DNA of 64,000 nucleotides from Alphaproteobacteria bacterium 32-64-14 (GCA_002280725.1 NCEM01000012.1:1-64000); one strand, 5' to 3'. Shown: positions 27,171 to 36,784, numbered from the stretch's first letter. Translations and numbers: made by a program. Notes: generated by a model from the letters alone, not told the origin.

Positions 27171-28181
27171 CTAGCGCGGGCCACGCGGGCCGCGAACAGG
27201 TTTTCCGCCCGGCCGTTTCGGACCGCCGGCGGCGGGACGTCCGGGGCGCTGCGGGCGGGATTTCTGCGGCCGGTTGTCGACGAAGGCGTTGAGACCCTTG
27301 CGGCGCTTGCCATCATCGGCGGCCGAGCGCGGTGCGGGTTTTGGCTTCTGCTGTTTCGCATGAACGGGCTTGGCCTGCGCCTTGGCGGGCGCCTCGCGCT
27401 TTGCGAAGGCGCGCGGGCGGCGCTTGGCGGAAATCATGTTGCCCATCTCGGCCAGCAGCTCGGCGGGCGTCACCTCCTCGATGGCGCCGGGGCCGAGATC
27501 GTCGAGCGCGAAGGCGCCGTAGGTGATGCGGATCAGGCGGTTCACCTTGAGGCCGAGGCTTTCGAGCGCATGGCGCACTTCGCGGTTCTTGCCCTCGGCC
27601 AGCGTGACGTCGATCCAGCAGTTGGAACCGGTCACGCGATCGAGCCGCGCCACGATGGATTTGTATTCGACGCCGTCATGCACGAAGCCATCGCGCAGCT
27701 TGTCCAGTTCGGCCTGTTGCACGCGGCCATAGCAACGCGCGCGATAGGTGCGCTTGAGGCCGGTGGCTGGCAGCTCCATCGCGCGGGCGAGTTCGCCATC
27801 GTTGGTGAGCAGCAACAGGCCTTCGGTGTTCACGTCGAGACGACCAACGGTGACGACGCGGGGCATGTCCTTCGGCAGATCATCGAACACGGTGGGGCGG
27901 CCGCCGGGATCCTTGTTGGTGGTCATCAGGCCGACCGGCTTGTGATAGCGCCATAGCCGCGCCGCATCGAGGCGGGCGATCGGCTGGTCGTCCACCAGGA
28001 TCTTCTCGCGGCCGGTGACCTTGAACGCAGGCGTATCCAGCATGCGGCCATCGACCTTGACGCGGCCTTCGGCGATCATTCGCTCGACATCGCGGCGCGA
28101 GGCGACGCCCACGCTGGCGAGATACTTCGCTATGCGCTCGCCCTCGGCAAACGACTGGCCCGTCTCGCGACGCTCCGTCAT
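27171..28181 (-). CDS. RsuA/RluB-family rRNA pseudouridine synthase
   Basis: Isomerises uridine in ribosomal RNA. The 336-residue protein has an S4 domain ([20 protein letters not shown], then a lysine-rich end), the catalytic Asp in [20 protein letters not shown], and [21 protein letters not shown] long basic Lys/Arg/Pro tail of about 90 residues is typical of RluB-type proteins. AGGAAGG precedes the ATG at 28181, which overlaps the stop of the PepSY gene (ATGA), implying coupled translation. Confidence 0.92.
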   Translation of the reverse strand: MTERRETGQSFAEGERIAKYLASVGVASRRDVERMIAEGRVKVDGRMLDTPAFKVTGREKILVDDQPIARLDAARLWRYHKPVGLMTTNKDPGGRPTVFDDLPKDMPRVVTVGRLDVNTEGLLLLTNDGELARAMELPATGLKRTYRARCYGRVQQAELDKLRDGFVHDGVEYKSIVARLDRVTGSNCWIDVTLAEGKNREVRHALESLGLKVNRLIRITYGAFALDDLGPGAIEEVTPAELLAEMGNMISAKRRPRAFAKREAPAKAQAKPVHAKQQKPKPAPRSAADDGKRRKGLNAFVDNRPQKSRPQRPGRPAAGGPKRPGGKPVRGPRGPR

Positions 28182-28897
28182 GGTGTTTCCTTCCTGATAA
28201 GTCCGCGCGTGAAGCGGTGGACCAGCAATGCAACACCGAACAGCACGGTCGATAGCGCGAGAATGGCGGCGGCGACCATCCATGGCGTGTTGAAATTCTC
28301 GTTGAGGCCCCAATCCATGAGGTGGAGCTGCCAGAGGAAGTCGTAAGTGCGCCACAGGTCTGTGCGCGGCGCACTGACCCGGCCGTTGACCGCCGAGACG
28401 TAGAGGGTGGGGTTCCCCTCGCCCTTGAAGCGCACGATCCACGCCTGGCCCGGCAGGCCGGACTCCTTGGGCGCGACTTCGAGCAACTCAGCGGAGAGAA
28501 TCGCGTCCTGCGCGATCCACTTTTCCTGCGCCAGCGCCCTCGCCCGCGTTTCATCAATGCTGATGACGTCGCCGGTTTCAGCTGAGACGAGGAATGAGCC
28601 GATCTCGCCGCGGACTTCGTAGATTGGCTCTCCCGCGAGCGGCTTGAGCGAGACTTCCAGCGGCCGGTCTTCCGCCACAGCCCGCATGGCATCGACGGAC
28701 GAGAACCGGATACGCTCGGCATTCATGGGCGCGACATGCCCCGGTGGGTGCACAAGGCTTTCGCCGCGAATGTCGGTGATGTGGATCGCCGCGAAGAACA
28801 GGCCCGTGGCCGTCCATACGACAAGCTGGGCCGCAACGAGCAGCCCGAGCCATTTGTGGATCATCGCGAAGCGGCGGGCGAGGCGCGGAGAAATCAT
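28178..28897 (-). CDS. PepSY-domain membrane protein
   Basis: A 239-residue protein with an N-terminal membrane helix ([20 protein letters not shown]), a periplasmic region containing PepSY-like segments ([20 protein letters not shown] and a second one near [15 protein letters not shown]), and a C-terminal membrane helix ([20 protein letters not shown]). The HKWLGL and WTATGLF motifs resemble PepSY-associated iron-reductase-type proteins. Function unproven. It precedes and overlaps the pseudouridine synthase gene. Confidence 0.85.
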   Translation of the reverse strand: MISPRLARRFAMIHKWLGLLVAAQLVVWTATGLFFAAIHITDIRGESLVHPPGHVAPMNAERIRFSSVDAMRAVAEDRPLEVSLKPLAGEPIYEVRGEIGSFLVSAETGDVISIDETRARALAQEKWIAQDAILSAELLEVAPKESGLPGQAWIVRFKGEGNPTLYVSAVNGRVSAPRTDLWRTYDFLWQLHLMDWGLNENFNTPWMVAAAILALSTVLFGVALLVHRFTRGLIRKETP

Positions 28898-28938
28898 GCA
28901 TGGCGCTTACTCCGCGCCCGGCCCAGCCGCAAGGATCG

Positions 28939-29667
28939 TCAGTCGTTGGAGCCCGAAACCAGGCTCATCGAATAGGGAATGTAGATTTCGAGGTCGAGCG
29001 GTCCGACCGGGCGGGTCTGGGCGCGCTGCTCCATGCCGGACAGGGACACCCGCACAGGCGAGTTGGGGCCGCCGAAGGTCGCCTGCATCAGCCGCAAGTC
29101 GTCCGCGATAGCCTTGATCAGCGTTTCGCGGTGCTTCTTGGGCTCGGAGACGCCGAGGAACTGGCTGTCGCCGATCACCGCCTCGACGCGGCCGGTGACG
29201 GGCGTTTCCTTCACGAACTTCTCGGTGCGGGCGCGGATGGTGTCGAACGTTTCCGTGGGCTTCACCGCGACCTTGAGGACGAGGTCGATGTAGGAGCGCT
29301 CGCCCATATCCATCACCACTTCCTTCAGGGCGGCCGTTTCGATGGCGGCCGAATTGCCGGGGGCGCCAACTTCGATGACGATATCGCCATTGGTGCGGCC
29401 GGCGCGCTGGGTCACCTGGCTGAAGGTCTTCTCCAGCTCGCTCTCGCGTTCATCGCGTGAGCGCGTTCCGGTTTCATAGCGGACACTGAACAGGACGAAA
29501 TCCGCGCGCACGACGATGGACACCTGCGGGATCGCGACCTGCTGGCGGCTGACGTAATTGCTCTGCGCCACGATCTGGTCGCCGCGTACGACCTGTGCGT
29601 TCGCGGCGGGAATGGCGATGGCCGCAAAAGACGCGGCAAGGAGCAGGCGTTTCACGATGGCGGTCAT
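28939..29667 (-). CDS. Exported protein of unknown function, paralogue A
   Basis: A 242-residue protein with a signal peptide (KRLLLAASFAAIAIPAANAQ). The mature part has VSIVVRADFVLFSVRYETGT, a helical segment, FDTIRARTEKFV, DSQFLGVSEPKKHRETLI and a closing RPVGPLDLEIYIPYSMSLV. It is clearly homologous over its length to the product of the next gene upstream (29799-30533). The fold may be related to SIMPL/DUF541 proteins, but I am not certain. GAGGGA precedes the ATG at 29667. Confidence 0.8.
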   Translation of the reverse strand: MTAIVKRLLLAASFAAIAIPAANAQVVRGDQIVAQSNYVSRQQVAIPQVSIVVRADFVLFSVRYETGTRSRDERESELEKTFSQVTQRAGRTNGDIVIEVGAPGNSAAIETAALKEVVMDMGERSYIDLVLKVAVKPTETFDTIRARTEKFVKETPVTGRVEAVIGDSQFLGVSEPKKHRETLIKAIADDLRLMQATFGGPNSPVRVSLSGMEQRAQTRPVGPLDLEIYIPYSMSLVSGSND

Positions 29668-29798
29668 TGGCGTCCCTCTGTTGTTGATGCGCCCTTGCAA
29701 ACTCACGAAGCAAATCCCCGGGCGAAGCGAAGCAGTGACGCCTCAAACAGAGCAAATGCGCGGCAGGTCCGGCGCGGGCCAGCCTCACATTGCAGCGA

Positions 29799-30533
29799 TC
29801 AGTTTCGCGGGGCCTGCACGAGCGACAGGCTGTAGTCGATGTAGATTTCCAGCTCCAGCGGGCCGACCGGTCGGCTTTTCACGCGCCCTTCCAGCCCGTT
29901 GAGCGAGATGGATGCAGGCCCCGTCGAGGTGCGCCCGAAAAGGGATTGCAGAAGATCCGTATCCGCCGCGATCTGGCGCAACAGGGTTTCGCGGTGCTTC
30001 TTCGGATCATCGACGCCCATGAATTGCGTGTCGCCCATCACGATCTCGACGCGGCCGGTCTGCGGAATCTGGGAGACGAATTGTTCGGTACGCGCGCGGA
30101 TGGAGTCGAATGTGTCGCCGGCACGGACTGCTACGGTCAGCACGAGATCGATTTCCGACCGCAGCTCATCCTCGTCATCCGGATGGATGATCTCCTTCAC
30201 GGCGACCGTCTCGATGGGAGAGGACGACCACGCATCGCCCGCTTCCAGCGTCATGCCGCTCGCGCCCTTTACGCGCGCGATGATAGCGGCGTAGGCCTGC
30301 TGCAGTTCGCGCGCGCGTTCGTCTTCCGAACGGGTGGCGGTTTCAACTTCCAGCAGGAAGATCACGTACTCGGCAGGCACGCGGATCGACACGACCGGAA
30401 GGTCGCCGCCGTCCCGGTCGATCCGGCTGGCGGTTACGACCACGCGCTCGTCACGCTGGGCAAAGGCGGGCGCCCCGCTTGCGCAGATTGCGGCTAGGGT
30501 AACAACCAGTCCGGCGACTACTTTCAGATTCAC
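29799..30533 (-). CDS. Exported protein of unknown function, paralogue B
   Basis: A 244-residue protein with a signal peptide (VVAGLVVTLAAICASGAPAF) and the same layout as its neighbour: VVSIRVPAEYVIFLLEVETA, FDSIRARTEQFV, DTQFMGVDDPKKHRETLL and RPVGPLELEIYIDYSLSLV. The GTG at 30533 is chosen because GGGGAGG lies 6 bases upstream; an ATG at 30548 overlaps that site. The pair arose by tandem duplication, and the strict conservation of DPKKHRETL and RPVGPL suggests a shared function. Confidence 0.8.
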   Translation of the reverse strand: MNLKVVAGLVVTLAAICASGAPAFAQRDERVVVTASRIDRDGGDLPVVSIRVPAEYVIFLLEVETATRSEDERARELQQAYAAIIARVKGASGMTLEAGDAWSSSPIETVAVKEIIHPDDEDELRSEIDLVLTVAVRAGDTFDSIRARTEQFVSQIPQTGRVEIVMGDTQFMGVDDPKKHRETLLRQIAADTDLLQSLFGRTSTGPASISLNGLEGRVKSRPVGPLELEIYIDYSLSLVQAPRN

Positions 30534-30595
30534 GTATGACCTCCCCATGCAGGCTGAGATGCAATCACAGCCGCAAGCGGACAGCCAGATGGGGA

Positions 30596-30627
30596 AACAA
30601 AAACGGCGGCGCATTGCTGCGCCGCCG
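30596..30627 (-). terminator. Intrinsic terminator for the acyl-CoA dehydrogenase gene
   Basis: CGGCGGCGCA (30604-30613) and TGCGCCGCCG (30618-30627) form a perfect 10-bp stem with a TTGC loop. On the minus strand it is followed by TTTTTGTTT. It lies 27 bases after the acyl-CoA dehydrogenase stop codon. Confidence 0.92.
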
Positions 30628-30653
30628 CATGTTGGTTCCGTAGACGCCAGATC

Positions 30654-31931
30654 CTACGAGCGGACGCCTTCCGTCTTGCGATCGGCTTCGACCTTCGCGG
30701 AGTACTCGTTGTCACGGTACTTCTTGAACTCGTTGCGGGCGATGGCGCGGTTGTGGACTTCATCCGGGCCGTCCGCGAGGCGCATGGTGCGCATCGAGGC
30801 GTAAGCGCGGGCGAGACCGAAATCGGTCGTCACGCCGGCAGCGCCGTGAGCCTGGATCGCGTCGTCGATGATGCGGAGCGCAGCCAGAGGACCGGCGACC
30901 TTGATCATGGCGATCTCGTTCTGCGCGCCCTTGTTGCCGACCTTGTCCATCATGTCGGCGGCCTTGAGGCACAGCAGGCGCGTCATCTCGATGTCCATGC
31001 GGGCGCGGGCGATACGCTCTTCCCACACCGAATGCTCGGCGATCTTCTTGCCGAACACGGTGCGCGAGAGGAGGCGCTTGCACATCTTCTCAAGAGCGAC
31101 TTCCGCCGAGCCGATGGTGCGCATGCAGTGGTGGATGCGGCCCGGCCCGAGGCGGCCTTGCGCGATCTCGAAGCCACGGCCCTCGCCGAGCAGCATGTTG
31201 GTGGCAGGAACGCGGACGTTGTCGAGGCGGACTTCGGCGTGGCCATGCGGCGCGTCGTCATAGCCGAACACCGGCAGCATGCGGAGAACCTTCACGCCCG
31301 GCGTGTCGAGCGGAACGAGGATCTGCGACTGTTGCTTGTGCTTCTCGGCGTTGAAGTCCGACTTGCCCATCACGATGGCGATCTTGCAGTGGCTGTCGCC
31401 AACGCCGGAGGACCACCACTTGGTGCCGTTGATGACGTAGCTGTCGCCATCGCGCTCGATGCGGGTTTCGATGTTGGTGGCGTCGGAAGAGCCGACGGCC
31501 GGTTCGGTCATGAGGAAGGCGGAGCGGATGTCGCCGTTCATCAGCGGCTTCAGCCACTTCTGCTTCTGCGCGTCCGTGCCGTAGCGGTGGAAGACTTCCA
31601 TGTTGCCGGTGTCGGGCGCCGAGCAGTTGAACACTTCCGACGCGAAGGACACGCGGCCCATCAGTTCGGCCAGCGGCGCGTATTCGAGGTTGGTGAGGCC
31701 AGCGCCGCGGAATTCGCCGTCGTGCTCCTTGTTCGGGGGCATGAACATGTTCCAGAGACCTTCCTTCTTGGCGATCTCCTTGAGGTCGTGAACGATCTGC
31801 GGCGTGACCCAACGGTCGCCGGCGGCGTGCTGCTCTTCGAAAGTCTTCACGTTCGGATAGATATGCTTGTCCATGAACGCCGAAACGCGGGCGATCCATT
31901 CTCTCATTTTCGGGGTGTATTCAAAGTTCAT
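30654..31931 (-). CDS. Acyl-CoA dehydrogenase, ACAD10/11-like
   Basis: FAD-dependent alpha,beta-dehydrogenation of an acyl-CoA. The 425-residue protein has the FAD/substrate motif [40 protein letters not shown], and the C-terminal [15 protein letters not shown]. In ordinary family members a Glu sits in YEGT near that point; ACAD10/11 relatives have the DGPDEVH form. Those enzymes act on 4-hydroxy- or branched/long-chain acyl-CoAs, so the substrate may be unusual. CAGGAG precedes the ATG. It is monocistronic with its own terminator. Confidence 0.93.
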   Translation of the reverse strand: MNFEYTPKMREWIARVSAFMDKHIYPNVKTFEEQHAAGDRWVTPQIVHDLKEIAKKEGLWNMFMPPNKEHDGEFRGAGLTNLEYAPLAELMGRVSFASEVFNCSAPDTGNMEVFHRYGTDAQKQKWLKPLMNGDIRSAFLMTEPAVGSSDATNIETRIERDGDSYVINGTKWWSSGVGDSHCKIAIVMGKSDFNAEKHKQQSQILVPLDTPGVKVLRMLPVFGYDDAPHGHAEVRLDNVRVPATNMLLGEGRGFEIAQGRLGPGRIHHCMRTIGSAEVALEKMCKRLLSRTVFGKKIAEHSVWEERIARARMDIEMTRLLCLKAADMMDKVGNKGAQNEIAMIKVAGPLAALRIIDDAIQAHGAAGVTTDFGLARAYASMRTMRLADGPDEVHNRAIARNEFKKYRDNEYSAKVEADRKTEGVRS

Positions 31932-32127
31932 GGGGTCGGCTCCTGATTGCTGTCCACACGGTTTCGCGCCGCGTCCCGTTATTCGGACCCCTGCCCGTCG
32001 GGTTCGTGGCCGTGCGTCTATGGCTTCTGGTGAAAGCAGCCGTAACCGCGCCCAATCGGCAACGCAATGGGATCAGGGCCGGGTTTTGGAAAAAGCGGTA
32101 TGGGTAGTCTTGCCGCGCGCGCGAAGT

Positions 32128-32691
32128 TCAGTTGCGTCCGGGCTGAAACGCCGTGGCTGACCTGTCCGCCAACGTCGCTACGTCGCGCCACCAGTAGGCG
32201 ACAAGTTGGACCAGTTGGCCGCCGACGCTGTCGGTTTTCCGGCCCGTGGTTTCGCCCTTAAGCGCCTCGTAGAAATCGCGTCCGCCGCCATTGTCGCGCA
32301 GCACCCACAACCCGCAGGAGAACATGCCCCGGCGGATGCTGTGATCGGCCGCTGCCTTCATCAGCACGCGGCCTATTCCTGCGCCGCGATTCTCCTTCAG
32401 GACGTAGATCATTCCGATTTCGGATTCCCACGGGGCAAAGGCCTCCCGCGAGGCGCCGAGCGTTAGAAACCCGACCACGTCCTTGCCCTGCACTGCGACG
32501 AAAACCTGCTCGTCGAGATCTTCCTTGCGATGACCCAGCGTCGCGCGCCAGCGCGTGGCGAGGCGCTTCTGGGAGAGGCTTCCAAGGTAGGCGTCATCAA
32601 GGATGCCCTTGTAGGCTTCCTTCCAGGTCGCAGCGTGCACACGGGCGATGCCGGGGGCATCCGCGCACTCTGCAATTCGAATGTGGATCAT
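32128..32691 (-). CDS. GNAT-family N-acetyltransferase
   Basis: A 187-residue acyl-CoA-dependent acetyltransferase. The N-terminal IRIAECADAPGIARVHAATW and KEAYKGILDDAYL segments, VFVAVQGKDVVGFLTLG and the acetyl-CoA loop ENRGAGIGRVLMKAAADHSI are typical of the RimI-like group that acetylates protein N-termini or small amines. GGAGG lies 6 bases before the ATG at 32691. The substrate is unknown. Confidence 0.88.
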   Translation of the reverse strand: MIHIRIAECADAPGIARVHAATWKEAYKGILDDAYLGSLSQKRLATRWRATLGHRKEDLDEQVFVAVQGKDVVGFLTLGASREAFAPWESEIGMIYVLKENRGAGIGRVLMKAAADHSIRRGMFSCGLWVLRDNGGGRDFYEALKGETTGRKTDSVGGQLVQLVAYWWRDVATLADRSATAFQPGRN

Positions 32692-32839
32692 GCAACGCCT
32701 CCATCCGACATAACCAACGTGATGGCGGTTGGCTCCGGAGGCAAGTGGATTGCGTTCGACATCTTCAGTCCCGGCGGCTAATGCCCCGGCTGGCGGCCTC
32801 GCCGCATCACCCTGATTCGAAGCTGATGCCGCACGCCTG

Positions 32840-33607
32840 ATGACATCCGCCCTTGTCGCCCTCCTCCTTGCCGCAACCTTCATAACGGCCACGATTTCCG
32901 GCGTTTTCGGCATGGCCGGCGGGCTGATCCTGATGGGCGTGCTGGCCAGCACCGTACCGATCGCCGTGGCGATGGTGCTGCACGGCTTCATCCAGATCGT
33001 CTCGAACGGGTCGCGCGCGCTGCTGCTGCGAAAGCACATCTCGTGGGCGATAACCGGCCGCTATGCCCTGGGGATTGGCGCCGCCATCCTGCTGATCGCG
33101 CTGATCGCCTGGCGCCCGACCCAGCCGATAGTGTTCATCCTGCTGGGCCTTACGGCCTTCCTGGTGTGGATTCCGAGGGCGTGGATCGACATCAATGTCG
33201 AACGGAAATTCCAGGCGGAACTCTGCGGATTTCTGGTCCAGACATTGAACACCATTGCCGGCGTCGCCGGGCCGTTGCTGGACCTGTTCTTCGTGAAGTC
33301 GCAGCTCACACGTCAGACCGTTGTCGCAACGAAGGCGCTGACGCAGGTGATGGCGCACGCGGTGAAGATCGCGTTCTGGGGTTGGCCGTTGCTGGCGGTG
33401 CTGACCGCGCCGGAGGGCTCGCCCCTCGCCGCCAGCATGCCGCCGGTGTGGATGTTCGCCGCCGTGATCCCGCTGTCACTTGCCGGGACATGGCTTGGCG
33501 GCCTGATCCTCGATCGCATGACCGACGCCAACTTCCGCGTCTGGACCAAGTGGATCGTCACGGCGACGGGCGCCGTCTATCTGTGGCAGGGCGTCAGCCT
33601 GCTGTAG
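32840..33607 (+). CDS. Sulfite exporter TauE/SafE-family membrane protein
   Basis: A 255-residue integral membrane protein with about seven or eight hydrophobic helices. The N-terminal ATISGVFGMAGGLILMGVLA carries the FGxGGG-like family signature in the form FGMAGG. TauE/SafE proteins move sulfite, organosulfonates or other anions. Neighbours give no clue to the substrate. It is divergent from the GNAT gene and converges with the lipoprotein gene with one base between stops. Confidence 0.88.
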   Translation: MTSALVALLLAATFITATISGVFGMAGGLILMGVLASTVPIAVAMVLHGFIQIVSNGSRALLLRKHISWAITGRYALGIGAAILLIALIAWRPTQPIVFILLGLTAFLVWIPRAWIDINVERKFQAELCGFLVQTLNTIAGVAGPLLDLFFVKSQLTRQTVVATKALTQVMAHAVKIAFWGWPLLAVLTAPEGSPLAASMPPVWMFAAVIPLSLAGTWLGGLILDRMTDANFRVWTKWIVTATGAVYLWQGVSLL

Positions 33608-33608
33608 C

Positions 33609-34127
33609 CTACTCTACCGAGCAGAACTGGTAGTCGTCTGTCGCCTTGCGGCCCGCTTCGCAGCCCGCCGTGGTGAACGGGTCCATGACTTCGCTGAGCC
33701 AGGCGCTGCGCCGGTCGAGTTCTTCAAGCGAGGTCGTGGCGGTGGGCGGCTCGTGCGTCCATGCGGGGAATGGCGGAAGCTTGCAGGCGTCGCCCGACAG
33801 CAGCCCCCGCGCGCACACCATGTTGCGGAGCTCAACCACCATGGCCGCGCCGGACTTCAAGGCCGCATCCGTTCTGTAGAGGTCGCTTTCGGCAATCTCG
33901 GGGTTTGTCGCGGGAGCCTCGATCGCGCCGTCCATCGCGCGGCCGAGGATGACGGTCCAGCGCTCGGCGCCGATCATGACGACGAAGGGATCGAGATCCT
34001 CCGGCGGGGTGTTGCCGACCTGCTGGTGGGGAGGTTGATCCGGCGCTTGGGGGCCATCTGCCGCCGCCGTGGTGCAGCCTGCGATCAGCACGGGAACCAG
34101 CATCGCCGGCAGGGCCAGGAATCTCAT
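33609..34127 (-). CDS. Putative lipoprotein, unknown function
   Basis: A 172-residue protein with a lipobox (VLIAGC, Cys at about 17) and a Pro/Gln-rich linker. The mature domain contains two conserved-looking cysteines (MVCARGLLSGDACKLPPFPA, and CEAGRKATDDYQFC near the end) that may form disulfides. The start at 34127 is preceded by GAGGACG. I do not recognise the family. Confidence 0.75.
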   Translation of the reverse strand: MRFLALPAMLVPVLIAGCTTAAADGPQAPDQPPHQQVGNTPPEDLDPFVVMIGAERWTVILGRAMDGAIEAPATNPEIAESDLYRTDAALKSGAAMVVELRNMVCARGLLSGDACKLPPFPAWTHEPPTATTSLEELDRRSAWLSEVMDPFTTAGCEAGRKATDDYQFCSVE

Positions 34128-34204
34128 GAATGCGTCCTCCTGCGAGCAGGATAGCACCCCAATTGGCGGAATTGTGCCGCGATTGCAGCAGCAACAGCAA
34201 ACGG

Positions 34205-34690
34205 TCAGCCGCTGATCGAAGCGCTGGCGCCCTTGCTGACGTCTGCGTTCTTGCGCTCGGGCCCGACATATTCCGGCGTTTCGATGAAGGGGCGGGTCGA
34301 GGAAACCGCCGCCATCACGCGCTTCAGCAGAACATCTCCCGACGCCGGGAACAGCACGTATTCGTGCGCGCCCGCATTCATCACGGCGTTGATCGTGGCG
34401 AGGTCTCGGCGCTGCGAGACGGCTACCACGGGGATCTTGGGCATCAGGCTGTCGGGCGAGCGGCGTATGTGGCGCAGCACAGCAAGGCCGGGATCGGAAG
34501 CCGCGTCGCTGTCGACATAGACCAGCAGGACGCTTGGATCGGCGGTCGCAAAACCTTCTTCGACCTGATCGGGAGCCGTCGCCAGCGCGATCCTGCGAAC
34601 GCCCATGCCGCGCAGCGCCATCCGCAGCGTTCGCGCGATACCGGTCACGTCACAGCTGATCAGGACACCGATGTCCGCCGCATTCTTCAT
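34205..34690 (-). CDS. Stand-alone receiver-like domain protein, degenerate
   Basis: A 161-residue CheY-like protein without an output domain. VLLVYVDSDAASDPGLAVLR gives the phosphoacceptor-like Asp, and VVAVSQRRDLATINAVMNAG precedes the region that normally has the conserved Lys. Here that region reads EYVLFPASGDVLLKRV, so the Lys-Pro pair is altered and phosphorylation is doubtful. The tail RPFIETPEYVGPERK is a C-terminal signature seen in other alphaproteobacterial receiver-only proteins. Cognate partners are not nearby. Confidence 0.82.
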   Translation of the reverse strand: MKNAADIGVLISCDVTGIARTLRMALRGMGVRRIALATAPDQVEEGFATADPSVLLVYVDSDAASDPGLAVLRHIRRSPDSLMPKIPVVAVSQRRDLATINAVMNAGAHEYVLFPASGDVLLKRVMAAVSSTRPFIETPEYVGPERKNADVSKGASASISG

Positions 34691-34763
34691 CTAGGAGGCC
34701 CCTGCCGTGACCTATTCCTAGTGCGCTAACGTTAACGTAAAGCTACGGCCCGGTAGCACATTT

Positions 34764-36509
34764 TCACGACAGCTGGTGTGCAGCCAGCCCGGCATAGACA
34801 CCGCCGTGGGCGACAAGCTCGTCATGCGTGCCCGCTTCGGCGCAGCGGCCATCGGTCATCACGAATATCCTGTCCGCCTTGCGCACGGTGGCGAGACGGT
34901 GGGCGACAATGATCATCGTGCGCCGTCCGGCCAGCGCGCCAAGCGCCTGCTGGATGCGCGCTTCGCTTTCGGAGTCGAGCGCGCTGGTCGCTTCATCGAG
35001 CAGCAGCACGGGGGAATCCGAAATCAGCGCACGGGCAAGCGCAATCCGCTGGCGCTGTCCGCCGGACAGGTTACGGCCGCCCTCTCCGGCTGGCGTATCC
35101 CATTTGCTTGGCAGGCCCTCGATGAAGTCGCAGGCGGCGGCGCGCGCGGCGGCTTCGATCTCCTGCATGGACGCGCCGGGTTTGCCCAGCGCGATGTTCT
35201 CGCGGACGCTCACATCGAAAAGGAAAGCGTCCTGCGAGACGATGGACAGGTTGCGGCGGAGCGAGGCCATCGTCACATCGCGCACATCGTGACCATCGAC
35301 GCGCACCGCGCCGGCGGATGCTTCGTAGAGACGCAGCAGCAGGCTGAACACGGTGGACTTGCCCGCGCCGGATGGACCGACGATGGCGATCGTCTGACCT
35401 GCTTTCGCGTCAAAGCTGAGCCCGTTGAGCGCAGGGCTGGCGCCGGGATAGGAGAAACTGACGCCATCGAACGATACATCGCCCACAGCGCGGCCCATGT
35501 CTTTCGCGCCCGGATTGTCGGCGACGTGGACCGGCGCGTCTATCACCGCGTAGACACGGGTTGCGGCGGCAAGACCCTCGTTGACCACCGAGTTGAGCGT
35601 CCCCAGAGCCCGCACTTCAGGCGAGGCAATGCCGATGGCGGCGATGATGCCGACAAGTTCACCCACGGTGATGTCGCCCGACATGGCGCGCCAGCCCGAA
35701 AACGCGAACAGGCCGGCGAGTGCGAGGCCGCCGACGAATTCGAGGAAGGGGTCGACCAACGCCTTGGCGCGCAGGACTTTCATGTAGAGCCGCGCCCGCT
35801 CGATGAAGCCCTTGCTCGCGCGATCTTTCTGATAACCCTCGAGCTGGAACGCCTTCACGGTGCGCGAGCCCTGGAAGGCTTCGTTCAGCACGGAGGTCAG
35901 CTCACCCGCCTGCTCCTGCGCGCGGCGCGAGGATTTGCGCACGCGATTGCCGAGCCGCACGACCGGATAGAAGGCGACCGGATAGATCACCAGCAGCACG
36001 AGTGTGAGCAACCAGTCGGTCATCAGCATGTAGGCGATGGCGGCGATCACGGTCAGCGTGGATTTCGCAAGGTTGGTCGCCACGCGCAGCGAGGCTTCGC
36101 GCACCAGCACCATGTCGTTCGCGAACTGCGAGACATATTCGCCGGAGTTCTTGGCCTGCAAGCGTGCGAAATCGCCATCGATCAACCGGCCGAACAACGC
36201 TTCCTGCAGTTTGATGACGGCGTTCTGCACGCCGCGATTGTTCGCCTGCGTCTGGCCGTACATGGCGGGCGCGCGGACGGCGACAAGCCCGATGATGACC
36301 AGCGGCGCCAGCATGAAGACGCGCTGGTCGCTGGCCTCAAGCCAGTCTGTCGCCATCGCGATGATGTAGGAGTAGCCGAATGCACAGGCAGCGGTGACGG
36401 CGGCGAACAGCGTGCCGAGCGCGAACCATGGCCATTGCGGCAGGAGCCAGTCGCGCAGGAAACGGCCCGCGTACTTTTCCTGTTTCTCCGTGGCCAGCCC
36501 CACAGCCAT
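34764..36509 (-). CDS. ABC exporter (membrane + ATPase), MsbA-like
   Basis: A 581-residue half-transporter with six predicted membrane helices in the first 320 residues, then an ATPase with Walker A GPSGAGKST, Q-loop IVSQDAFLFDVSVREN, signature NLSGGQRQR, Walker B VLLLDEATSALD and H-loop AHRLATV. It works as a homodimer in the inner membrane. Its position among lipid A genes suggests lipid A or glycolipid flipping, but the sequence alone also allows a drug or peptide exporter. It follows the DUF4170 gene by 5 bases, so the two are co-transcribed. Confidence 0.93.
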   Translation of the reverse strand: MAVGLATEKQEKYAGRFLRDWLLPQWPWFALGTLFAAVTAACAFGYSYIIAMATDWLEASDQRVFMLAPLVIIGLVAVRAPAMYGQTQANNRGVQNAVIKLQEALFGRLIDGDFARLQAKNSGEYVSQFANDMVLVREASLRVATNLAKSTLTVIAAIAYMLMTDWLLTLVLLVIYPVAFYPVVRLGNRVRKSSRRAQEQAGELTSVLNEAFQGSRTVKAFQLEGYQKDRASKGFIERARLYMKVLRAKALVDPFLEFVGGLALAGLFAFSGWRAMSGDITVGELVGIIAAIGIASPEVRALGTLNSVVNEGLAAATRVYAVIDAPVHVADNPGAKDMGRAVGDVSFDGVSFSYPGASPALNGLSFDAKAGQTIAIVGPSGAGKSTVFSLLLRLYEASAGAVRVDGHDVRDVTMASLRRNLSIVSQDAFLFDVSVRENIALGKPGASMQEIEAAARAAACDFIEGLPSKWDTPAGEGGRNLSGGQRQRIALARALISDSPVLLLDEATSALDSESEARIQQALGALAGRRTMIIVAHRLATVRKADRIFVMTDGRCAEAGTHDELVAHGGVYAGLAAHQLS

Positions 36510-36514
36510 TGCGA

Positions 36515-36784
36515 TCAGGCGTCGTGCGTCTTGCCGGTCTCGGGATCGAGCAGGCGGTGGGCGTGAAGGATGAAGTAGCGCATCTGTGCGTTGTCGACGG
36601 TGCGCTGAGCGGCGGCTTTCCAGGCATCGAACGCCGAGGAATAGTTCGGGAAGGCGCCGACGAAATCCATCGCCTTGAGGTCGATGAACTCCATCTTCGC
36701 GAAATCCTTCAGCTCGCCGCCAATGACGAGGTGCAGCAGCTGCTTCTCGGTCTTCGACTTTTCGCCTTTTGTGCTGCTCATCAT
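36515..36784 (-). CDS. DUF4170 protein
   Basis: An 89-residue soluble protein with the DUF4170 signature KQLLHLVIGGELKDFAKMEF, then FVGAFPNYSSAFDAWKAAAQ and TVDNAQMRYFILHAHRLLDP. Members are almost confined to alphaproteobacteria and usually sit beside lipid A/Kdo genes, as here. Function unknown, but the linkage to envelope biogenesis is consistent. It begins with two ATGs (36784, 36781). It is the first gene of a pair with the ABC exporter. Confidence 0.9.
   Translation of the reverse strand: MMSSTKGEKSKTEKQLLHLVIGGELKDFAKMEFIDLKAMDFVGAFPNYSSAFDAWKAAAQRTVDNAQMRYFILHAHRLLDPETGKTHDA

Noticed and set aside
34727..34740. ACGTTAACGT palindrome as a regulatory site
   Set aside because: It is a short palindrome with common bases and no paired copy; nothing else supports a binding site.
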